A stretch of DNA of 64,000 nt from Gammaproteobacteria bacterium (GTDB taxonomy: Bacteria > Pseudomonadota > Gammaproteobacteria > Steroidobacterales > GCA-2729495): NCBI GenBank assembly GCA_023383705.1, contig JAHDYM010000003.1:1-64000 (forward strand), in the 5' to 3' direction. A program made the position numbers and the translations under genes. The notes beneath the pieces are model-generated. The model saw only the letters and a list, made by a program, of their open reading frames with translations, did no database searches and was not told the origin of the DNA. Positions 9,041 to 16,109 of this stretch are shown piece by piece (positions within the stretch are counted from its first letter, which is position 1; each line of letters begins with the position of its first letter).

Positions 9041-10102
9041 TCAGCCAGGCAGGTGTTCCGGATCCGGAGCCACGCGACAGATCTTTACGCCGGTATTGCC
9101 ACCGGTGAACAGGCTCGCCAGCGCGGCCGGCATCGTTTCAAGCCCCTGTGACTCGTCCTCGGTGGCCTTCAGCACACCCTGCCGGTACCAGCGCAGCAGA
9201 TTGCCCTCCGCTTCGGCATACCGGTCCCAGTAGTCAAAGAGCACGTAACCTTCCATGCGGGCCCGCTTGTACACCATGCGCTGATAGTTGATTGGCCCAT
9301 GGTGCGTGCCTGGCGCGTAGTCAGTGGAAATGAAGCCGCAGATCACGATCCGTGCGTGCATGGCCAGCTGTCCCAGCGCTGCGTTGAGGGTATCGCCGCC
9401 GACATTGTCGAAAAACACATCGATGCCGTCCGGAAAAAGCTCCGCAAGGCGTTCGGGGACATTCTCGGTCCGGTAGTTGATCGCCGCGTCGTAACCCAGT
9501 GTTTCGCGCAACCAGCGGCACTTCGCCTCCGTGCCGGCGGTGCCCACCACGACACCTGCGCCACAGATGCGGGCTATCTGCCCGGCTATGGAACCGATGC
9601 CGCCGGCAGCTCCGGAAACCAGCACCTTGTCGCCGGGTTTCAGCTTGCCGATGTCCAGCAGGCCAAAGTAAGCGGTAGCTCCCGCCTGACCCAGTACGCC
9701 CAGCTGGGTCGAAAGCGGCCGCAGCGGGTTGGTCACCTTCCTGGTGCTGAACACGAACTCCTTGCCGCGCGGATGCTGGATCGAGTAGTCCTGCCAGCCG
9801 AGCGAGCCTATGAACATATCCCCGACCTGGTAATCCGGGTGCCGGGACGCGACGATCTCGCCCACGCCGCGGCCACGCATCACGGCACCAACTGGAAGGT
9901 TCTCCAGGAAGTCATTGTGGTTTTTTTCCAGATAGCCACGCTGTGCGGGCACGGGCGCCAGGCAAATGGTGCGTACCAGGAACTGTCCTTCGTCCGGTTC
10001 GCGCACGGCTTCGCTGGTCCATGTGAAGTGCTCGGGTCCGATCACTTCGTCGCGGCGTGGATAGCGCGCAACGCGCCATTGCCTGTTTGTCCCGGGATTC
10101 AT
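9041..10102 (-). CDS. NADP-dependent medium-chain oxidoreductase (CurA / PTGR1-like)
   Basis: The 353-residue protein belongs to the zinc-free medium-chain dehydrogenase/reductase superfamily. Seen are the N-terminal GroES-like domain (GAVMRGRGVGEIVASRHPDY) and the nucleotide-binding SGAAGGIGSIAGQIA with the following KCRWLRETLGYDAAINYRTE and DGIDVFFDNVGGDTL motifs. Family members reduce double bonds of enones, enals or curcumin. The start at 10102 gives the usual N-terminus; a further 29 in-frame residues upstream look noncoding. A TAGCAT hexamer (10161-10166) and an FNR box at -41.5 suggest induction under low oxygen. Confidence 0.87.
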   Translation of the reverse strand: MNPGTNRQWRVARYPRRDEVIGPEHFTWTSEAVREPDEGQFLVRTICLAPVPAQRGYLEKNHNDFLENLPVGAVMRGRGVGEIVASRHPDYQVGDMFIGSLGWQDYSIQHPRGKEFVFSTRKVTNPLRPLSTQLGVLGQAGATAYFGLLDIGKLKPGDKVLVSGAAGGIGSIAGQIARICGAGVVVGTAGTEAKCRWLRETLGYDAAINYRTENVPERLAELFPDGIDVFFDNVGGDTLNAALGQLAMHARIVICGFISTDYAPGTHHGPINYQRMVYKRARMEGYVLFDYWDRYAEAEGNLLRWYRQGVLKATEDESQGLETMPAALASLFTGGNTGVKICRVAPDPEHLPG

Positions 10103-10160
10103 GCGATTCTCCGTACTCCAGCTGAGCGGGCAGAGCCCGTCATGTTCCTGCCCCGCAGGG

Positions 10161-10166
10161 ATGCTA
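10161..10166 (-). promoter_or_regulatory. Candidate -10 box of the NADPH reductase gene
   Basis: Minus-strand TAGCAT, whose predicted start at 10154 is exactly 41.5 bases from the centre of FNR box 2. The geometry is the same as for the FAD oxidase promoter, and the hexamers differ by one base. Confidence 0.55.
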
Positions 10167-10188
10167 GGGATCGCGCCCACCGTTACCA

Positions 10189-10202
10189 TTGATATGAATC
10201 AA
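10189..10202. promoter_or_regulatory. FNR box 2, TTGAT-N4-ATCAA
   Basis: TTGATATGAATCAA is a second perfect FNR site, in the space between the divergent NADPH reductase and double alpha/beta-hydrolase genes. It is at class II distance for the reductase. It could also act on the hydrolase gene, where no -10 is clear. Confidence 0.85.
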
Positions 10203-10259
10203 TGAACAATGCAGGCGCGAGCCCTGAAAGTGCCAAACCAACCCGGCCATGACAGCCAT

Positions 10260-11969
10260 ATGCAGACCACGATTCATCGCCAGTTCGTGACGGTCACCGG
10301 CCGATGGGGCCGGCGTCAGGTTCACTGCCGGTTTGGCGGTTCAGGACCCCTGCTGCTGATGCTGCATCAATCACCGCAGTCTTCCCGGGAGCTGCTGCCC
10401 CTGATGCAGGCATGGTCCGGGTATTTCACCGTGCTTGCCCCGGATTCTCCCGGCTATGGCCTGTCGGACTCCCTGGGCGTCGAGGAAGCGACGCTCGGTG
10501 ATTTTGCCGAGGCGACGCTCGAGTTCCTGGATGCGATCGGGGCTGGCTGCTTTTGCGTCTACGGCTTTCACACGGGCGGCATGATCGGTATCGCACTTGC
10601 GGAACGATATCCGGATCGCGTGCGCGCACTGGCGTGCAACGGCGTCGCCGTGCTGGCCGGGGCGGAGTTGAGGGAAATCCTTGCACAATACCTGCCGCGT
10701 TTTGAGCCATGCTGGGACGGCTCGCATCTGGCATGGCTGTGGGCCCGGTTGCGCGAGCAAACGATATTTTTTCCCTGGCACAAGCGCGCTGCCGCGTCAC
10801 GCATGAATTTCCCGATGCCGCCACCGGAGCGCCTGCAGGCTGGCGTGCTGGAGTTCCTGCGCGCTGCCGATCACTACCATGTGGCCTACCGGGCGGCCTT
10901 TCAGTACCCGGTCGCCGAGGTGGTACGGACGCTGCGGGTGCCCGCTCTGCTGACAGCGGCGGCCCGGGATCCGCTCTGTCCGCATCTTGACCGGATCACC
11001 GCTGCCGCGCCGTCGGTGGAGATCACGCCATCGGCGACACCGGAAGAAGCGGTACAGCGTTGCCTCGAGCATGTGCGTGCGCACGCGGCTGATCGAGCCG
11101 CGCTGCGGATTGCCAGCAAGCCGGACGATTTGCGCCTCTGGCCGGAGGTGCTCGGCGTGAACGGAACCCGACTGCAGCTGTTGCGGGGTGCCCGCCGCGG
11201 AAGGCCGGTACTGCTGCTCCACGAAGCGGGTGGCTCCACGCGCACGATGCGCACACTTGCCGACGCCCTGGCCGACCACTGCGAAGTGCTGACCCTCGAC
11301 CTGCCCGGTCATGGGGAGTCGGACCCATGGTGGACTGGCGAGCCGCTTGGTGTTGGTGGTGCAGCAGATGCCGTGATCGCGGTACTTGAGTCACTCGGCA
11401 TGCCGCCACTCGACATACTCGGTGTCGAGGCTGGCGGGATCGTGGCGCTCGAAGTCGCCAGCCGGGCACCCTCACGCGTGTCCCGGGTGGTGCTGGTCGA
11501 TCCGCCTGTCTGCGAACCTGAACTTGCCGCTGCAATCCGCACCGAGGGCTTGCCCTCCCTGGCGCCGGACTGGCACGGCGGCCACCTGTCGCGCTGCTGG
11601 CACATGCAGCGCGACGCACGCCTCTACTTCCCGTGGTTCCGCCGCGATCCTTCGGGCATACGCGAGGGTGAGCCCGATCTCGATGCGCGGGGCATCCAGC
11701 TGGAGGTCACGGAGCGCCTGAAAGCCGAAGGGGCGTGGCAATCGCTGCTGGCTGATGCCCTGTCGCCAGGCATTGAGGTGCGAATAACAGCTGCCGGCAT
11801 CGAGCCTGTACTCGTCAGCACGGCGCGAAGTCCGTGGCGAAAGCGGCTTGTCGCGCTGGCCGCCGAACCCGGCTGGCCCTGCGCCCTGCTGTCGGCGGAG
11901 CCTTCGGCCAGCTGCGCTGCGCTGCTTGCCTTGTTGTCCGGCCCGGATACCTGCCGTGAATCCCGCTGA
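10260..11969 (+). CDS. Tandem alpha/beta-hydrolase-fold protein lacking nucleophile serines
   Basis: Two alpha/beta-hydrolase domains are joined in one 569-residue chain. Domain 1 (about residues 8-275) shows LLLMLHQSP, APDSPGYGLSD and a nucleophile elbow GFHTG at 102-106, with His104 where Ser is expected. Domain 2 (about 295-565) shows PVLLLHEAGG, LDLPGHGESD and GVEAG at 388-392, with Glu390 instead of Ser. Neither elbow has the GxSxG serine, so ordinary ester hydrolysis is doubtful; the fold may serve lyase, decarboxylase-like or binding roles. ATG 10260 is preferred because ATG 10209 lies only 6 bases from FNR box 2. Function unknown. Confidence 0.7.
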   Translation: MQTTIHRQFVTVTGRWGRRQVHCRFGGSGPLLLMLHQSPQSSRELLPLMQAWSGYFTVLAPDSPGYGLSDSLGVEEATLGDFAEATLEFLDAIGAGCFCVYGFHTGGMIGIALAERYPDRVRALACNGVAVLAGAELREILAQYLPRFEPCWDGSHLAWLWARLREQTIFFPWHKRAAASRMNFPMPPPERLQAGVLEFLRAADHYHVAYRAAFQYPVAEVVRTLRVPALLTAAARDPLCPHLDRITAAAPSVEITPSATPEEAVQRCLEHVRAHAADRAALRIASKPDDLRLWPEVLGVNGTRLQLLRGARRGRPVLLLHEAGGSTRTMRTLADALADHCEVLTLDLPGHGESDPWWTGEPLGVGGAADAVIAVLESLGMPPLDILGVEAGGIVALEVASRAPSRVSRVVLVDPPVCEPELAAAIRTEGLPSLAPDWHGGHLSRCWHMQRDARLYFPWFRRDPSGIREGEPDLDARGIQLEVTERLKAEGAWQSLLADALSPGIEVRITAAGIEPVLVSTARSPWRKRLVALAAEPGWPCALLSAEPSASCAALLALLSGPDTCRESR

Positions 11970-11987
11970 GTCCATCGACGGTCAGCG

Positions 11988-12734
11988 GTGCATGAGGGGG
12001 CAATTGCTGCCCGGACCTTGCCGGGGTGGTTTGCAGGCTTCGAACCAGGACACGTCGGGGTAGCCAGTCTGGATACACATCTCCTGTGGGCCTATGTCCA
12101 CATCGTACTGTTCGTCTACTGGCTGGGTGCCGATGTCGGCCTGTACCTGGTGATGATCTTTGCCAGGAACCCATCATTGAGCTTCGAGACCCGGGCCACG
12201 CTGATCAGGCTTGCCTTCTATATCGATCTGTTCCCGCGCGTCTGTTTCGCGTTGATCCTGCCGGTAGGGATGCAGCTTGTCCGCGGCACCGGCTTGTATC
12301 CGGTTTCCGGGAGGTTGCTGGCGCTCGCCTGGACTGCCGGGGTCCTGTGGAGCGTCCTGCACCTGGCTTTGATCAGGTTCAAGGGCACGAACATTGCCCG
12401 CAGATTGCGGCTCATCAACCAGGTCTACGAGCTGTTGATGGGTGGCTTTTTCATCAGTGTCGGCTTCGCCTCGCTCACAACCGGAGCGCCGATCGGTGTC
12501 GAGTGGTTTGCCGCAAAGCTGCTGCTGTTCGGCCTGATCTTCTGGGTGATCCTCGGGATCGACGTGGTGTTCCAGCCTTTCAGCATGATCCTGCGGATGG
12601 GGCCCGGCGGCTCGACGGTCGAGAAAGAACGGGCCGTGACGCGGGCGACAAACATCACGATGGCCTGGGCAATCCTGCTCTATGTACTGGTACTGGCCGT
12701 TGCCTTTCTCGGCAAGCTGAAACCGCTGTGGTGA
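11988..12734 (+). CDS. Polytopic inner-membrane protein (paralogue of 58327-59001)
   Basis: A 248-residue protein with about six hydrophobic helices. Helix 1 carries HIVLFVYWLGADVG, and later helices include WFAAKLLLFGL and a C-terminal VLAVAFLGKLKP. The protein at 58327-59001 shares these marks (H-x4-VY-x-LGAD, W-x-AAKL, AWLG-x-AKP), so they are one family. The conserved His and LGAD in helix 1 faintly recall CopD-like membrane proteins, but I cannot assign a function. It starts 18 bases after the double hydrolase and is probably cotranscribed with it. The first 30 residues have no counterpart in the paralogue, so the true start may be downstream. Confidence 0.7.
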   Translation: MHEGAIAARTLPGWFAGFEPGHVGVASLDTHLLWAYVHIVLFVYWLGADVGLYLVMIFARNPSLSFETRATLIRLAFYIDLFPRVCFALILPVGMQLVRGTGLYPVSGRLLALAWTAGVLWSVLHLALIRFKGTNIARRLRLINQVYELLMGGFFISVGFASLTTGAPIGVEWFAAKLLLFGLIFWVILGIDVVFQPFSMILRMGPGGSTVEKERAVTRATNITMAWAILLYVLVLAVAFLGKLKPLW

Positions 12735-12754
12735 ATGGCCAACGATCCCCGCAG

Positions 12755-13828
12755 CTAGCCCAGGGCCAGCGAAGACGCGGGTGCGTCCAGATTTGCCAGA
12801 TGGCGACTGACCAGCGCACCCACTGATTCGACGGGATTGGGCAGCACGGTGAATACGGGTGGCCGGCGGCGCAGCGTGTCGAGGCGACCGGTGTCGAGCA
12901 ATCGGCGCAGGTAGGCGAGATTGTGTTCGATGGCCGCCATGTAGGGATTCTGGCCACCGAACAGCGGCTCCATGTAGCGATAGGCGCGATTGAAGCTTTG
13001 CTCGAGGCGGCTGCGCGCCGATTCCTCCCAGAACCCGGGCGTCTTGCGCAACAGGTCTTCGCCCGAGGCGTAGCGCACCAGCCGCTCGCGCGGTCCTTTC
13101 AGCTCCACGGCCACGCCGGCCAGCACGAACTCGCCGTACAGCCGGTCGCGACACTTCTCCAGGTAGCAGCGGTCGGCCATCTGCGCGAGCATGTCAGCGG
13201 TGCCGAGCAGGTGTCCGACGGTGCTGTCCCGCGGATCATCGAGCTCCAGCTCATCGAGGCTGAGCTCGTAGCCGGTGAAATGCAGGATTTTGCGGGCTGC
13301 GGCCACCGAGGCATCGAGGCCGATGCGCGGCAGATAGGTGGCCAGGAACTCGGTACCGCGCGCAATGTGGCAGGGGGTGAACTCGGCGCCGTTGCGGTTG
13401 CGTTCACCGCTGCGCCTGATGTACCCGGAATCGTGGAACAGCGCGCAGACGATGCCCATCATGGTGCGCTCCACGCCCAGGCGGTCGCCAACCGCACAGC
13501 TTTGCTGGTAGCCAGCCAGCAGCCGCGCCATCGCCAGGGTCACGTCCAGCGAGTGCTGCTGGTCGTGATAGAGCGTGTCACAGCCCACGTAGCCTTCAAG
13601 CTGCCCGCGAAAGAGCCGGCGGAAATCGTGAAAGGCCATCCACAGCGGATCGAAGGCGGCGCCGGGGCAGGCCACCGCGAACAGGTCCTCGACCGCTTCG
13701 CGTACGGCGTCCACGGAACTCACGCGCACCGTGTTGGTGACGTCGTATTCGCTGCGGCGGGGAAAGGGCCCGGTCGACGGGACTTCCGCCCCGGCCAATT
13801 CGCCGACATTGATGTTCTGGGTAGCCAC
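12755..13828 (-). CDS. HD-domain metal-dependent phosphohydrolase-like protein
   Basis: The 357-residue product has HD-superfamily metal ligands: YHDQQHSLDVTLAMARLLAG, then CALFHDSGYIRRSG (the HD pair) and a later Asp region LLGTADMLAQMADR. These enzymes cleave phosphoester bonds of nucleotides, including cyclic dinucleotides, but this one has no GYP motif or receiver domain, so the substrate is open. GTG 13828 is taken as start, giving MATQNINVGELAG; the frame stays open to 14194, but the extra part runs through the direct repeat and the ORF6N gene and looks noncoding. Its upstream edge touches the repeat at 13829, so the promoter may have been altered by that insertion. Confidence 0.7.
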   Translation of the reverse strand: MATQNINVGELAGAEVPSTGPFPRRSEYDVTNTVRVSSVDAVREAVEDLFAVACPGAAFDPLWMAFHDFRRLFRGQLEGYVGCDTLYHDQQHSLDVTLAMARLLAGYQQSCAVGDRLGVERTMMGIVCALFHDSGYIRRSGERNRNGAEFTPCHIARGTEFLATYLPRIGLDASVAAARKILHFTGYELSLDELELDDPRDSTVGHLLGTADMLAQMADRCYLEKCRDRLYGEFVLAGVAVELKGPRERLVRYASGEDLLRKTPGFWEESARSRLEQSFNRAYRYMEPLFGGQNPYMAAIEHNLAYLRRLLDTGRLDTLRRRPPVFTVLPNPVESVGALVSRHLANLDAPASSLALG

Positions 13829-13870
13829 GGCAGGGATTCTTGCACGCACCCGGGTGAGCGGCAATCTGCG
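13829..13870. repeat. Direct repeat, copy A, flanking the ORF6N gene
   Basis: About 42 bases beginning GGCAGGGATTCTTGCACGC and ending AGCGGCAATCTGCG. They match the sequence at 14556-14597 with a few changes, in the same orientation. The pair brackets the broken ORF6N gene. Confidence 0.75.
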
Positions 13871-13911
13871 AAACTGCCCGGACTGTACATTCAGGTCGCC
13901 TTTACCACGCT

Positions 13912-14450
13912 TCAATCGTCCGTCTGCACAAACCCGATCCGCCGCTTCTTCAGTGGCTCGGGCGGGATCATCAACTCGCGGATTGCGTGAAGGATGCCAC
14001 TGATGGCCTGGTCGTGGGCCTGAAACTTGCCCTCCAGCTCTTCGAGCCGCTTGGCCAGCTCCTTGTTCGAGGCGAGCATCTCGCGCAGCCTGACGAAGGC
14101 GCGCATGATCTCGATGTTGACTGCGATAGCCTGGGGCTGTGGAGCACGGAGGACAGCATGGCCACGCCCTGCTCGGTAAAGGCATAGGGCGCATAGCGCC
14201 GCCCGCCGCGCCCGGCGTTTGAGATCACAAATTGTGATCTCAAAACATCCAGTTCCTCGCGACTCAGCTGGAACATGAAATCCTCCGGGAATCGTTCGAG
14301 GTTGCGCTTGACCGCCTGCACCAGCGCTCGCGTCTCGACTCCATAGAGATCGGCGAGGTCGGCATCGAGCAGTACCTTGTGTCCGCGTAGCCACACGATG
14401 GACTGCACGATCCGTGCGGCGCTGGCCGCTGCCTTCTTCTTGCTGGGCAT
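13912..14450 (-). pseudogene. ORF6N-domain protein, frameshifted
   Basis: The 5' part encodes a textbook ORF6N (KilA-N-type) DNA-binding domain: [34 protein letters not shown] and [20 protein letters not shown]. After [11 protein letters not shown] (about base 14132) the frame goes out, and the expected continuation, [19 protein letters not shown] plus a coiled coil and MIPPEPLKKRRIGF, is found in the next frame down to the stop at 13912. One extra base near 14130-14133 (a G in the run read as CCCCAGG on the coding strand) would restore a protein of about 180 residues. ORF6N proteins are common in phages and mobile islands. This is either a recent pseudogene or a sequencing error. Confidence 0.8.
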
Positions 14451-14555
14451 GCCGCTTTCCCAGATCTGTGCTTAACGGTTCACCGTGTGCTTTTGCAGCC
14501 TGCACCCGATGAAGTGCATCAAGTACCGTCGTTCTGCTGTATGACGTTTTCGATG

Positions 14556-14597
14556 GGCAAGGATTCTTGCACGCGGTCCGGGCAGCGGCAATCCGCG
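14556..14597. repeat. Direct repeat, copy B, flanking the ORF6N gene
   Basis: GGCAAGGATTCTTGCACGC to AGCGGCAATCCGCG, matching copy A at 13829-13870. It lies 727 bases from copy A, upstream of the ORF6N gene and just beyond the 3' end of the lipoprotein gene. The 173-base gap 14451-14623 holds this repeat and nothing else I recognise. Confidence 0.75.
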
Positions 14598-14623
14598 TAT
14601 CGCGGTGAATCGCCGCGATACGC

Positions 14624-15262
14624 TCAGGTGCAAAGCGGCGGCAGCCCCTGTTCCTGGCGAACCTTCTGCAGCTTGAGCACGCCGTCGAGCGCCTCGTTGC
14701 GCGCCTTGCCACGATCAATGTAGGCGGGATCGAACTTGCCCCACTGCGCGTACACCTCGTTGGCCTTGCCGGCGTTGCTCGACTCCTCGGCCGCGATGGC
14801 CTCGATCAGCAGCGCGTATGTGCGGCGCTTTGGATCGGTCTCCGACTTGAAAGCCTGCTCGGCCTTGGCGATCGCGCTTACGTGGCGGCACCGGGCGAGA
14901 TCCTCGCTGGCGGCGAAATTCAGCTCGCCGATCTTCGCTTTCATCGCCGGGTCGTGGACCGGCTTGCCCGTTGCCGCTGTGGGCGCAGGTGCAGGAGTCG
15001 GTGCAGGTGCTGGTTGCCGGCTCTTCTGCTGCTCGGCGCCGTATATCGCGCCGACTGCGGCGCCGGAGCTTGCGCCCACCGCCGCGGAACGCAGCGCGTT
15101 GTTCACCACGTCGCCGCCCCAGAAAATGCTGCCGACCGCGCCGGCCACCAGACCGCCGACCGCGCCGGTCTTCGCGCCGCGCTCCGCGCCCTGCTGGGCA
15201 CCCGTGCTGCAGGCTGCCAACGCCAGGGCCATCAGCGCCGCCACTACATCTTTCGACCGCAT
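14624..15262 (-). CDS. Glycine-zipper lipoprotein
   Basis: A 212-residue lipoprotein precursor. The signal peptide ends in a lipobox, ALALAACSTG, with the lipidated Cys near residue 18. It is followed by a glycine-zipper stretch (GAKTGAVGGLVAGAVG, then AAVGASSGAAVGAIYG) as in outer-membrane associated proteins, a Pro/Ala/Thr linker (about residues 85-100), and a soluble alpha-helical C-domain with a conserved-looking Cys pair (ARCRH and PPLCT). Likely anchored in the outer membrane facing the periplasm; the role is unknown. ATG 15262 is fixed by the signal peptide. Confidence 0.75.
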   Translation of the reverse strand: MRSKDVVAALMALALAACSTGAQQGAERGAKTGAVGGLVAGAVGSIFWGGDVVNNALRSAAVGASSGAAVGAIYGAEQQKSRQPAPAPTPAPAPTAATGKPVHDPAMKAKIGELNFAASEDLARCRHVSAIAKAEQAFKSETDPKRRTYALLIEAIAAEESSNAGKANEVYAQWGKFDPAYIDRGKARNEALDGVLKLQKVRQEQGLPPLCT

Positions 15263-15274
15263 CGGCACGCTCCC

Positions 15275-15298
15275 GGAAAAAGGTGTCGGTTTCATTCT
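15275..15298 (+). repeat. Dispersed GGTGTCAGATTTATTTTC-type repeat, diverged copy
   Basis: GGAAAAAGGTGTCGGTTTC and following bases resemble the 25-bp element repeated at 19648, 20871, 21548, 23117 and 25496. It lies just upstream of the lipoprotein start. This is the weakest member of the set. Confidence 0.4.
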
Positions 15299-15344
15299 AC
15301 CGCCAGGCATCCTCTGCGGGACCCCTCGTGCGCCGCCGCAACCC

Positions 15345-16109
15345 TCAGCGGAAAACCGCCAGCACCGGCGCATGGTCCGAGGGCTTTTCCAGCCTGCGCG
15401 GCAGCGTGTCGATGATTGTCGCGCTGCAGTCCGCGGCCAGCTCCCTGGAGGCAAGGATCAGGTCGATGCGCAGTCCGCGGTTGCGCCTGAAGCCCATCTC
15501 CCGGTAGTCCCACCAGGAAAAGGACTTCTCCGGTTGCTCGGCCAGCCGGAAGGTATCGACGAGGCCGAGTGCGAGCAGGGCCGCGAGCCGCTCGCGCTCG
15601 GGCCCGCTGCACAGAACCTGGTCGCGCCACAGCTCGGGATCGTGTACGTCGCGATCCTCCGGTGCGATGTTGAAATCGCCGACGATGGCCAGCCGCGGGT
15701 GCTTCTTCAGCTCGCCCTCCAGCCAGCCATGCAGCGCATCCAGCCAGTCCAGCTTGTAGCGGTACTTGTCGGAGCCCACGCTCTGGCCGTTCGGCACATA
15801 GACATTGATGATGCGCGTGTCGCCGTAGCTGGCCGCGATCACCCGGCGCTGTTCGTCAGCGAAGTCGGGAATGTCCGTGACGATATCCGCAGGTGCATCG
15901 CGCGAGATCAGCGCGACACCGTTGTAGGCCTTCTGCCCGCTGAGCACGCAGCGATAACCGCTGGCCTCGATGTCGGCGAGCGGAAACTTGTCGGCTTCGG
16001 TCTTGATCTCCTGCAGCGCCAGCACATCCGGCTCGTTGGCGTTCAGCCAGTCGCGCACATGGCCCAGCCGTTGCCGGATCGAGTTGACGTTCCAGGTGGC
16101 GAGCTTCAC
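15345..16109 (-). CDS. xthA: Exodeoxyribonuclease III / AP endonuclease
   Basis: A 254-residue protein of the exonuclease III (EEP) family acting in base-excision repair. Motifs in order: LATWNVNSIR, LALQEIKTE (metal-binding Glu), NVYVPNGQ, VGDFNIAPEDRDVHDP, SWWDYR, and RIDLILAS with the final SDHAPV (catalytic Asp-His). It starts with a GTG that overlaps the prlC stop by four bases (GTGA), so the two are translationally coupled. The longer in-frame extension upstream reads out of frame through prlC and is discarded. Confidence 0.95.
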   Translation of the reverse strand: MKLATWNVNSIRQRLGHVRDWLNANEPDVLALQEIKTEADKFPLADIEASGYRCVLSGQKAYNGVALISRDAPADIVTDIPDFADEQRRVIAASYGDTRIINVYVPNGQSVGSDKYRYKLDWLDALHGWLEGELKKHPRLAIVGDFNIAPEDRDVHDPELWRDQVLCSGPERERLAALLALGLVDTFRLAEQPEKSFSWWDYREMGFRRNRGLRIDLILASRELAADCSATIIDTLPRRLEKPSDHAPVLAVFR

